Shown piece by piece: positions 19,641 to 26,863 of a stretch of DNA of 45,330 nucleotides (the first letter of the stretch is position 1; each line of letters opens with the position of its first letter). Under the pieces are notes generated by a model that saw only the letters and a list, made by a program, of their open reading frames with translations, was not told where the DNA came from and ran no database searches. The DNA is from a bacterium. Its GTDB lineage: Bacteria > Verrucomicrobiota > Verrucomicrobiia > Limisphaerales > J093. The translations under genes were made by a program, and so were the position numbers. Location: NCBI GenBank assembly GCA_021823625.1, contig JAKANS010000023.1:1-45330 (forward strand). Direction: 5' to 3'.

Positions 19641-20291
19641 TTGAGGAAACCGATCGTCATCGCCATCGACGGCACGAGCGCCAGCGGCAAGAGCACCAAC
19701 GCCAAACTGGTGGCGAAGGCGCTGAATTACGCCTATGTGGACACCGGGGCCATGTATCGCACGCTGGCCTGGCATTGTCTCAAGAATGGCGTGGACGTGG
19801 ACGACGCCCGGGCCGTGGCCGGCGCGCTCCGCCGCTGGAAGGCCCGGCTGGATTGCGCCGACGGCCACGTGCGGCTGCTCGTGGACGGCTACTATCCGGC
19901 CAGGGAAATTCGCACGGCGGAGACCAGTGCCGCGGTGCCGCACGTCGCGGCCATCCCCAAGGTGCGCGAGTGGATGGTCCAGGCGCAGCGCGCTTGCGCG
20001 CAGTTCGGCAACCTGGTCATGGAAGGCCGCGACATCGGCACGAACGTCTTCCCGGAAACCGATTTCAAGTTCTACCTCGACGCCTCGCTCGCCGAGCGCA
20101 CGCGGCGGCGCCAGGCCGACGGCGTCGAGGAAGACCTGGCCAGGCGCGACAAGCGTGACAGCGAACGCAAGGCGGCCCCGCTGATGGTGCCGCTGGGGGC
20201 GGTGGTCGTGAACAACTCCGGCCAGACCCCGCAGCAGACCAGCGAGTTCATCCTGGCGGAAGTCCGCCGCAAGCTCGCGGCGCAAGGCTGA
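19641..20291 (+). CDS. cmk: Cytidylate kinase
   Basis: 216 residues from a TTG at 19641 preceded by AAGGGA; a GTG at 19590 would add 17 polar, non-conserved residues. The P-loop is IAIDGTSASGKSTNAK, followed by the CMP-binding region (YVDTGAMYRTLAWHCLKNGV), RMVEG-like VMEGRDIGTNVFP, and the lid Arg cluster AERTRRRQADG. It phosphorylates CMP and dCMP. The first half of the NMP domain is somewhat divergent (ARLDCADGHVRLLVDGYYPA). It sits in the tyrA-aroA-cmk-plsC order common in many bacteria, with only 19 bases to plsC. Confidence 0.92.
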   Translation: MRKPIVIAIDGTSASGKSTNAKLVAKALNYAYVDTGAMYRTLAWHCLKNGVDVDDARAVAGALRRWKARLDCADGHVRLLVDGYYPAREIRTAETSAAVPHVAAIPKVREWMVQAQRACAQFGNLVMEGRDIGTNVFPETDFKFYLDASLAERTRRRQADGVEEDLARRDKRDSERKAAPLMVPLGAVVVNNSGQTPQQTSEFILAEVRRKLAAQG

Positions 20292-20309
20292 AGAGCGCCG
20301 CCCCCAGCC

Positions 20310-20966
20310 GTGAATGCCAGTTACTTCGCCGCTTGGTGTGCCTTCCGCACGCTCTACAAATTCTATTTCGGCTGGCGCGTGTATGGCGCGGAGCGCGTTC
20401 CCGCCACGGGTCCGGTGGTGCTGGCGGCGAACCATGCCAGCTTCATCGACCCGCCGCTCATCGGCGCGGCGTTGGGACGGCAGGTCAATTTCCTCGCCCG
20501 CGACACGCTGTTCAACAACGCCATTCTCGGCGCGGTGCTCCGGTCCTGGGAAGTCGTGCCGGTGGACCGCGACGGTGCGGGCGCGTCGGGGCTGAAGGCC
20601 ATCCTCGACCGGCTCCTCAAAGGCGGCGCGATCCTGCTGTTTCCCGAAGGCACGCGCACGCGCGACGGCCAGCTTCAACCGGCGCGTTCGGGCATCGGCC
20701 TGACCGTGATCAAGTCCGCCTGCCCGGTGGTGCCGTTGCGCGTGTTCGGCACCTACGAGGCTTTTGGGCGCCACGTCCTAGTGCCGCGCCCGCGCCGGGT
20801 GATTGTGAAGGTCGGCCATCCGCTGGACTTCGCCTCTGCGCGCGCCGAGGCGAAGACCTGTTCCAAACCGAGGCTGAAACAGATTTACCAAGAAATCGCG
20901 GACGAACTCATGGCCAGGATCGCGAAACTCGAGCCGTGCGCCGACATCAGCCAATTTCCGCCATGA
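20310..20966 (+). CDS. plsC: 1-acyl-sn-glycerol-3-phosphate acyltransferase
   Basis: 218 residues from a GTG at 20310. Acyltransferase block I is NHASFIDPPLIG (HX4D catalytic pair), block II resembles VPVDRDG, block III LLFPEGTRTRDGQL and block IV VVPLRVFGTYEAFG. It acylates lysophosphatidic acid to phosphatidic acid at the inner membrane; the N-terminal aromatic stretch (FAAWCAFRTLYKFYFGW) probably provides membrane contact. It follows cmk in the same operon. Confidence 0.92.
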   Translation: MNASYFAAWCAFRTLYKFYFGWRVYGAERVPATGPVVLAANHASFIDPPLIGAALGRQVNFLARDTLFNNAILGAVLRSWEVVPVDRDGAGASGLKAILDRLLKGGAILLFPEGTRTRDGQLQPARSGIGLTVIKSACPVVPLRVFGTYEAFGRHVLVPRPRRVIVKVGHPLDFASARAEAKTCSKPRLKQIYQEIADELMARIAKLEPCADISQFPP

Positions 20967-21011
20967 CGCCAGGAAAGCGCCGTTCGTTTCGGCGACTTGT
21001 TCGCACTGCGC

Positions 21012-21899
21012 ATGAAAACCGGCACTTCAGATAGGGCAGGCGGTTCCCGGCCCACCGCAGCAGAGGCGGTGAGGAAACGGTGTCCCAGCCTTTCGCGGGG
21101 CCGGCGGGTCCGCTACCTCCACTGGCATGTCGGGGAGGCCTCGGAGCGCGCGGGGCGGTTGCGAGCACTCGGTTATGAAGTCGATCACGCTCCATTCGAC
21201 GGCCCGGCCACGCTCAAGACCTTGCGCCAGGCACCCCCGGACGCGGTGGTGATCGACCTCAGCCGCGTGCCCAGCCACGGGCGCGAAGTCGGCGTTGCGC
21301 TTCGTGCCGCCAAGCCCACCCGCCTGGTCCCGCTGGTGTTCGTCGGTGGCGAACCGGACAAGATCGCCCGGGTAAGACAGGTCTTGCCGGACGCGACGTT
21401 TTGTTCCTGGGCGAACCTCGCTTCGGCGCTCAAGCGCGCTTTGGCCAGGCCACCGCGCGAGGTGGCGGTGCCGAGTTCCATCATGGCGAGCTACGCCGGC
21501 GTGCCGCTGGCGCGAAAACTGGGCGTCAAACCGGACATGACGGTGCGTCTCGTGGATGCGCCCGACGGTTTCGAGGACCGGCTGACCGATCTGCCGGCCG
21601 GCGCGCGGCTGACACGGTCCACGGCGGGGCAGGCTGGCTTGACGCTCTGGTTCGTGAAGCGCGTTGCGGATTACGCGAAACGCCTCCCGGCCGCCACGGC
21701 TTGGGCCGCGGAAGGCGGGCTGTGGGTGGTCTGGCCCAAACAGACGTCGCCGCTCGCGGGCGACCTCACCCAGGGCGCCGTGCGGCGGCTCGGCCTCGAA
21801 GCCAGATTGGTGGACTTCAAAATTTGCGCGGTGGACGCCGACTGGTCGGGCTTGCGCTTCGCGCCGCGCAAGACACCTGAAACCGCGCGGGCCAAGTGA
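21012..21899 (+). CDS. Receiver-like domain fused to DUF3052
   Basis: 295 residues from the ATG at 21012. Residues about 30-145 have a CheY-like alternating beta/alpha pattern (VRYLHWHVGEASERAGRLRA, DAVVIDLSRVPSHGREVGVA, LVPLVFVGGEPDK). It has an Asp at the phospho-acceptor strand, but the usual acidic pair after strand 1 is missing, suggesting a pseudo-receiver. From about residue 155 (MASYAGVPLARKLGVKP) to the end it matches DUF3052, including LWFVKR, LWVVWPKQTSPL, DLTQGAVRRLGLEARLVDFK and the closing AVDADWSGLRFAPRK. DUF3052 proteins are normally stand-alone at about 140 residues and have no known activity. The fusion suggests a signalling input. Confidence 0.75.
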   Translation: MKTGTSDRAGGSRPTAAEAVRKRCPSLSRGRRVRYLHWHVGEASERAGRLRALGYEVDHAPFDGPATLKTLRQAPPDAVVIDLSRVPSHGREVGVALRAAKPTRLVPLVFVGGEPDKIARVRQVLPDATFCSWANLASALKRALARPPREVAVPSSIMASYAGVPLARKLGVKPDMTVRLVDAPDGFEDRLTDLPAGARLTRSTAGQAGLTLWFVKRVADYAKRLPAATAWAAEGGLWVVWPKQTSPLAGDLTQGAVRRLGLEARLVDFKICAVDADWSGLRFAPRKTPETARAK

Positions 21900-22031
21900 T
21901 CGCGTACGCCTGGCGGCACAGCTCCGCAAACGCTGCACGCCGCCATCTAGGGCCGCGTTCCGTTTGCCAACGGCGCGGGCGTGCCGGATAATCTGGCCCG
22001 TTGGCTCCAGTTGGGGCCACGGAGATTTCTC

Positions 22032-23213
22032 ATGCGCACGCACAGTTTTCCCAACCCAGGTGTGGGCGACCGATTCCGCCGTCGCCGCGAAGCCACTTTC
22101 GCAGCGCTGGCAACCATCCTCCTCACGGCGGCTGCCGCCCACGCTGCGGAGACTCCACCCGTCGATGCCTGGCCGATGTTTCGCGGCGGGCCAGCCTTGC
22201 TGGGTTTGGCGACGGGCAAGCTGCCGGAGAAACCCGCGCTGCTTTGGAGCTTCAAAACCGGCGGGCCGGTGTTGTCCTCCGCCGCGATCGTGGGCGGGCG
22301 AGTCTTCGTTGGCTCGGACGACGGTTCGCTTTACGCCCTGAATTTGGCGGACGGAAAAAAGCTCTGGGCCTTCAAAACCGACGGCCCGGTCGAGTCGTCG
22401 CCGCTGGTGCTGGGCGAGCGCGTCTTCGTCGGCTCGAACGACAACGCGCTCCACGCGGTCGGCGCCGCCGACGGCAAGCAGCTTTGGAAATATCCGACCG
22501 ACGACAAAATCCTCGGCGCGCCCAACTGGGTGAAATCGCCGAAAGGTGGCGCGGACTGGATCCTGGTCGGCAGCTACGATTTCAAGTTGCACTGCGTGGA
22601 TGCCGGCACCGGCAAGAGCAACTGGGTGTACGAGACCGGCAACTACATTAACGGCTCGCCGGCGGTGGCGAAGGGCAAGACGGTCTTCGGCGGTTGCGAC
22701 GCGATCCTGCACGTGATCTCGCTGGCCACCGGCGAAAAGGTGAAGGAAGTCGAGGCCGGCGCGTACATCGCCGGATCGGTCGCGCTCGACGGCGACCGCG
22801 CCTACTTCGGCCATTACGAGAACGAGTTTCTGTGCATCGACATCGCCAAGGGCGAGAAGGTTTGGACCTTCAAAGACCGTAATTTCCCGTACTTTTCCTC
22901 GCCCGCGGTGACGGCAGACAAGGTGGTGTTTGGCGGGCGCGACAAGCGGCTGCACTGCGTGACCAAAGCCGACGGGAAATCGCTCTGGGCGTTCACGACT
23001 CGCGGCAAAGTGGACAGTTCACCGGTGGTGGTGGGCGACCGCGTCGTGGTCGGCTCCGACGACGGCCGGCTGTACATCGTTTCGCTCGCGGACGGGCAGG
23101 AGCTTTGGAGTTATGAGATCGGCGGGGCCATCTCGGCGTCGCCGGCCGTGGCGGACGGGAAGATCGTGATCGGGTCGGAGGATGGATCGGTCTATTGTTT
23201 CGGGGCCAAATGA
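22032..23213 (+). CDS. Exported PQQ-type beta-propeller repeat protein
   Basis: 393 residues. The ATG at 22032 is chosen for a GGAG 7 bases upstream; a GTG at 21981 lacks one. An N-terminal signal (FAALATILLTAAAAHAAE) precedes at least seven PQQ/BamB-like blades of the form VVGDRVVVGSDDGRLYIVSL followed by ADGQELWSY. The canonical Trp recurs (KKLWAFKT, KQLWKYPT, KVWTFKD, KSLWAFTT, ELWSYEI). The protein should be periplasmic; such propellers act as scaffolds or as PQQ enzymes, but no catalytic Asp/Glu motif is obvious. Its stop overlaps the start of a truncated MGMT gene (ATGA). The last 66 bases are repeated, diverged, at 24978-25031. Confidence 0.86.
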   Translation: MRTHSFPNPGVGDRFRRRREATFAALATILLTAAAAHAAETPPVDAWPMFRGGPALLGLATGKLPEKPALLWSFKTGGPVLSSAAIVGGRVFVGSDDGSLYALNLADGKKLWAFKTDGPVESSPLVLGERVFVGSNDNALHAVGAADGKQLWKYPTDDKILGAPNWVKSPKGGADWILVGSYDFKLHCVDAGTGKSNWVYETGNYINGSPAVAKGKTVFGGCDAILHVISLATGEKVKEVEAGAYIAGSVALDGDRAYFGHYENEFLCIDIAKGEKVWTFKDRNFPYFSSPAVTADKVVFGGRDKRLHCVTKADGKSLWAFTTRGKVDSSPVVVGDRVVVGSDDGRLYIVSLADGQELWSYEIGGAISASPAVADGKIVIGSEDGSVYCFGAK

Positions 23214-23404
23214 GCGCGCGCAAACGCACTTCCTGGCGCGAGAAACTCGCGGATGACAAGGGCCTGCCGAAGGTCATCCCGATTACCGGCAAGCTCTGCA
23301 AGCACTGCGGTGAAGGCACCTGCGCCATCCCGTCAACGCGCGAGGTGGACGGGCTTATCCGCCGCGTGCGTAAAGGCATGGTCACGAGCTTCTGCCAGGC
23401 CAGG
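23210..23404 (+). pseudogene. Truncated MGMT-domain DNA repair gene (5' fragment)
   Basis: The ATG at 23210 overlaps the PQQ gene stop. About 65 codons match the start of the MGMT-related family (TSWREKLADDKGLPKVIPIT, then REVDGLIRRVRKGMVTSFC). Family members continue for another 80-110 residues with a winged-helix MGMT domain. Here the frame runs into unrelated, less GC-rich DNA after about 23404 and stops at 23542. The gene was therefore cut by the insertion that brought in the nucleotidyltransferase module. A functional short product is unlikely. Confidence 0.66.
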
Positions 23405-23541
23405 GTAAGCGGGGGCCAAGGATTGAATGGTACGAGATCAGGTGCGCATAGTGACAATCAAAGTGGTCTATCGAAAACGACATCTCGCGTGGAAGCCAAG
23501 ATGAGTCGTCGCGTATTCAAAACCGAAACCGCGAATGCATA

Positions 23542-24018
23542 GTGAAACCTGGTTTCCGTCGCGTTCTGAACGCCGTTGGCTGACTAGCTATGGCGGCAAC
23601 AGCCCTGTTCTGGGCGTGGCTCCCGGGTCGATTGCCAGAATTATGGATCAACTTAGGCTACGGCAACTCGGCCGCTGGTTTTGCAGAGCGGGTCAAGTCG
23701 GTCGTTACGCCCACAGAACTGCGCAACTGGGCCAGCAATTTTCTCGCGCACCCACCAGTGGGCCTCACGAATCAAGGCGCACCGGAGATTTACCTGCGCA
23801 ACGATCCTCTCTGGCGAAAAATCCCAGCGCCGTGCTCGGAGTGGTTCGTCCCTCGGGTGATGAACGAAGGGCATCCCGGTATGCTCGTGCAAGTCGTTTC
23901 CCTCGGCGGCTTTGGCAGTTATGCGATTACGATCGGGCCAGCACGCACCAATCACGTCGCCACAGATCGCTATACTGCGGAAATCGACCTTGGCCTCGTC
24001 GTTGGTCGAACTCCTTGA
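23542..24018 (+). pseudogene. Hypothetical membrane-anchored protein with a premature TGA
   Basis: An open frame from the ATG at 23590 gives 142 residues with plausible globular composition (LGYGNSAAGFAERVKSVVTP, PLWRKIPAPCSEWFVP, VVSLGGFGSYAITIG). Reading upstream in the same frame, a GTG at 23542 gives VKPGFRRVLNAVG, then a TGA (23581), then LAMAATALFWAWLPGR. This would be a normal basic-plus-hydrophobic anchor if the TGA were TGG. The ancestral gene was probably 158 codons and now either starts at 23590 with half an anchor or is dead. The family is not recognised. Nothing identifiable lies in 23405-23541. Confidence 0.5.
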
Positions 24019-24076
24019 CCCAGACGCTGTCCAAACCACAAAGACCGACGCGGACCTTATTGCGAAAATCAGCGCC

Positions 24077-24280
24077 ATGACACCCGAAGCCGCCTTGGAA
24101 GCCCAGATCGCGCGTTACCGTCGGATGACTGGTGAAGAACGCCTGGCCGTCGGCTTGCGATTGCACGAACTGGCCTGCGAGGTCGCCCGCGAAGGCATCC
24201 GGTCGCAGTTTCCGGACCTTTCGGAGGAAGCGGTTGATCAAAAGCTGCGCGAGCGGATTGCCCTCACCTACTCAGCATGA
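24077..24280 (+). CDS. Small helical partner of the nucleotidyltransferase (putative antitoxin)
   Basis: 67 residues from the ATG at 24077 (MTPEAALEAQIARYRRMTGE, then ERLAVGLRLHELACEVAREG). It is wholly helical and charged, with the pattern RYRRMTGEERL...LHELACEVAREGI. From memory this is a small conserved family that sits immediately upstream of AbiEii-like nucleotidyltransferases. Its stop overlaps the next start (ATGA at 24277-24280). By position it is the likely antitoxin or cofactor of the pair, but I see no DNA-binding motif. Confidence 0.72.
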   Translation: MTPEAALEAQIARYRRMTGEERLAVGLRLHELACEVAREGIRSQFPDLSEEAVDQKLRERIALTYSA

Positions 24281-24846
24281 CGGAAACCGAACTGCTCAAG
24301 GATTGCCTGACAAGACTGAACCGGACCGGTGTCGCCTACCTGGTGACGGGTTCGATGGCGAGCAACTTCTGGGGCATTCCGCGAACAACTCACGATCTCG
24401 ATTTTGCGATTCAACTGCCGCCCTCGCAGGTTTCGATCGTGGTCCGCGCCTTTGCCGATCACTTCCACATCGATGAGTCCGCAGTGCGCGCCGCGTATCA
24501 GCCGCCTTACCAATTCAATGCCATTGACCATCGCTCCGCGTTGAAGGTGGATTTCTGGCTGCCGGTCAACACACCCTTCGAACGAGAGATGTTCCGTCGG
24601 CGCCAACAGTGCACCATGTTCGGCATCCCGGCTTGGATCGCCACCGCCGAAGACTTGATCCTACACAAGCTCTACTGGGATCGCCTGACACCATCCGAAC
24701 GACAACGGACAGACGCGGCGGGCGTATATCGGGTGCAACGCGGCAACCTTGATCTGGACCACCTCAAACGGTGGGCAGACGAGCTTCGGGTACGCCCCGT
24801 TTGGGATGACATTCTCGAGAACCGACTTCGCCCGAAACTGACATGA
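24277..24846 (+). CDS. AbiEii/MNT-like nucleotidyltransferase (putative toxin)
   Basis: 189 residues. The nucleotidyltransferase core is present: YLVTGSMASNFWGIPRTTHD followed by LDFAI, giving the GS...DxD metal site, and a later Asp in LKVDFWLP. IATAEDLILHKLYWDRLTPS is typical of the AbiEii/AbiGii and DUF6036-type families. Such enzymes act as type IV or MenT-like toxins that modify tRNA or other targets in phage defence or TA modules. The gene is coupled to the 67-residue partner upstream, and its own stop overlaps the ATG of the chimeric remnant at 24843. The module is bracketed by duplicate copies of the PQQ gene end. Confidence 0.82.
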   Translation: MTETELLKDCLTRLNRTGVAYLVTGSMASNFWGIPRTTHDLDFAIQLPPSQVSIVVRAFADHFHIDESAVRAAYQPPYQFNAIDHRSALKVDFWLPVNTPFEREMFRRRQQCTMFGIPAWIATAEDLILHKLYWDRLTPSERQRTDAAGVYRVQRGNLDLDHLKRWADELRVRPVWDDILENRLRPKLT

Positions 24847-25031
24847 ACACCTCGAACCAACTTCCGCCGCCCGCCGTCGGCAAACCGCCGCTGGCCAAGC
24901 AAACCACCGTCGGCAATTACTTCGTCTCGAACTACCCGCCGTTCGCCTTCTGGAAGCCGGACCTTGTGCCCGACTTCGTGGCGGACGGGAGGATCGTGAT
25001 CGGGTCGGTTTATTGCTTTGGACAAAAATGA
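24843..25031 (+). pseudogene. Chimeric mini-ORF: radical SAM gene 5' end joined to PQQ gene 3' end
   Basis: 62 codons. Residues 1-45 (including KQTTVGNYFVSNYPPFAFWK) copy the N-terminus of the radical SAM gene at 26864, which has KQTTVGNYFVSNYPPFAYWR. The last 18 codons (VADGRIVIGSVYCFGQK) copy the end of the PQQ protein, VADGKIVIGSEDGSVYCFGA, minus four codons. The join is in frame at a shared TGGCGG, suggesting microhomology-driven deletion between two former genes. The TGA overlaps the ATG of the carboxypeptidase (ATGA, 25028-25031). It is probably non-functional except perhaps for translational coupling. Confidence 0.75.
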
Positions 25032-26587
25032 AGAACTGGAAAACCACTGCCCTTTTCGCAGCCCTTTGCCTGGTCGCGGCGCCGGTCTCGCGCTCGGCCG
25101 ACGCCCCGGGAAAACCCGAGAAACCGCCGGCTGGCAAGGCCGAGGAGGCCAAACCCAAGGAGGAGGCGAAGCATCCCATCGCGACGATTCCCGATGCGGC
25201 CACCCAACCCGTCATGGTGACCAACACGGTGACCATCGCCGGCGAGCGTGTCACTTACGCGGCCGAGACCGGAATGTTGCCGCTGCTCAAAAGCGATGGC
25301 GCATCGCGGGCGTCGGTTTTCTACGTGGCCTACACGCGGATTGGCGACCCGAACGCGGCCAACCGCCCGGTTACGTACTGCTTCAACGGCGGGCCGGGAT
25401 CGTCCTCGGTCTGGCTGCATCTGGGCGCGCTGGGCCCGCGTCGCGTGAAATTGAACGACGACGGCACCATGCCGCCGCCGCCGTTCCACCTCGTGGACAA
25501 TGAATACTCGCTGCTGGGCGTGTCGGACCTCGTGTTCATCGACCCGGTGGCGACCGGCTATAGCCGGCCGGCCAAGGACGAGAAACCGGACCAGTTCTTC
25601 GGCCAGTCGCCGGACGTGGAGTCGGTGGGCGATTTCATCCGGCTGTGGACCACGCGCCACCAGCGCTGGCTTTGCCCGAAGTACCTCTGCGGCGAAAGCT
25701 ACGGGGTGTTTCGCGCGGCCGGCCTGGCCGAGCATTTGCACTCCCGCTACGGCATGTACCTCAACGGCCTGATCCTGGTGTCCGGCTTGCTGGACTTCAG
25801 CACCCTGCGGGACGGTCCGGGCAACGACCTGCCGTCGATCGTTTATCTGCCGAATTACACGGCGACCGCGCAGTTTCACAAAAAGCTGCCCGCCGATCTG
25901 GAGTCGGACCTGCCCAAGGCGCTCGCCGAGGCCCGCGATTTCGCGCAAGGTGACTACGCGCGCGCCTTGCTGCGCGGGCGCACGCTGCCGGCGGACGAGC
26001 GGGCGAAGATCGTCGCTGAACTCGCGCGGTTGACCGGCCTGCCGGCGTCGTTCATCGACGACAACGATCTGCGGGTGGACCCCAGCCGGTTCCGCAAAGA
26101 ACTGTTGCGTGACCAAGGCTTGATCATCGGCCGCTACGATGCTCGCATCACCGCGCGCGACGGCGACAAGGCGTCGCCCACGCCGCTCTTCGACCCGTCC
26201 TTCGCCGCGACCTTGGGGCCGTTCTCGGCGGCGATGAACGCCTACGTCCGCGAGGATCTGAAGTTCACGGACGATCTGCCGTACGAAATCCTCGCCGGCG
26301 TCGGGCCCTGGAATTACGACGCCCGCGGCAGTTACCCCAGCGTGGCGGGCCGGCTCGCTTCGGTGATGAGCCAGAACCCTTACTTGCACGTGCTCGTGCT
26401 GGGCGGCTTGCGCGACCTGGCCTGTCCGCTCGATGGGATGCGCTACAGCCTGGACCACCTCGGGATCGACCCTACCTTGCGCAAAAACATCCAGTTTGCC
26501 GAGTACGAGTCTGGCCACATGATGTACGTGAATTTGCCGGACCTGCAGAAGATGCAGCGGGACTTGACGGCATTTGTGAAGCCCTGA
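25028..26587 (+). CDS. Exported S10-family serine carboxypeptidase
   Basis: 519 residues from the ATG at 25028, with a signal peptide (TTALFAALCLVAAPVSRSAD). The alpha/beta-hydrolase shows the oxyanion region YCFNGGPGSSSVWLHLGALG, the nucleophile Ser in CGESYGVFRA, a distal Asp in GGLRDLACPLDG and the His in YESGHMMYV. This is the complete S10 triad in the right order. It should remove C-terminal residues from peptides outside the cytoplasm. Such enzymes are frequent in Verrucomicrobia and Acidobacteria. Translation appears coupled to the duplicated PQQ tail in front of it. Confidence 0.9.
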   Translation: MKNWKTTALFAALCLVAAPVSRSADAPGKPEKPPAGKAEEAKPKEEAKHPIATIPDAATQPVMVTNTVTIAGERVTYAAETGMLPLLKSDGASRASVFYVAYTRIGDPNAANRPVTYCFNGGPGSSSVWLHLGALGPRRVKLNDDGTMPPPPFHLVDNEYSLLGVSDLVFIDPVATGYSRPAKDEKPDQFFGQSPDVESVGDFIRLWTTRHQRWLCPKYLCGESYGVFRAAGLAEHLHSRYGMYLNGLILVSGLLDFSTLRDGPGNDLPSIVYLPNYTATAQFHKKLPADLESDLPKALAEARDFAQGDYARALLRGRTLPADERAKIVAELARLTGLPASFIDDNDLRVDPSRFRKELLRDQGLIIGRYDARITARDGDKASPTPLFDPSFAATLGPFSAAMNAYVREDLKFTDDLPYEILAGVGPWNYDARGSYPSVAGRLASVMSQNPYLHVLVLGGLRDLACPLDGMRYSLDHLGIDPTLRKNIQFAEYESGHMMYVNLPDLQKMQRDLTAFVKP

Positions 26588-26629
26588 GCGAGTGGACGGC
26601 CCGGGCGGACATCGCCCCGTGGCGGACTC

Positions 26630-26770
26630 CGCGCGCAAATCGGCTTCCTTCTGAAAATGTTCCAAGTGGGTGCCGAGGATTTGCGCGAGCGCGGTATCGC
26701 CTGAATATTCAGCTTGCACGAGCACCGCATGGAGTGCGAACCGCGAAAACCGCCGGGTCTCGCCGGAGCC
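26630..26770 (-). pseudogene. Possible remnant of a DUF2218-like gene
   Basis: In the 276-base gap before the radical SAM gene, the minus strand reads ALHAVLVQAEYSGDTALAQI and then LGTHLEHFQKEADL in one frame. This is similar in pattern to the end of DUF2218 proteins (an LEA...LARLQDVVxxHLERF motif). There is no start codon or upstream domain in that frame, so at most it is a fragment. The call rests on a remembered pattern and is weak; the rest of 26588-26863 shows nothing. Confidence 0.3.
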
Positions 26771-26863
26771 AGTCGTCGGCGCTCGCGACAGTGAATACAA
26801 GGCGGGCCGGGATGGCAGCGCCTGTTTGGATCGCCCAGTTGAGAACGCAATTGATTTTGAATC

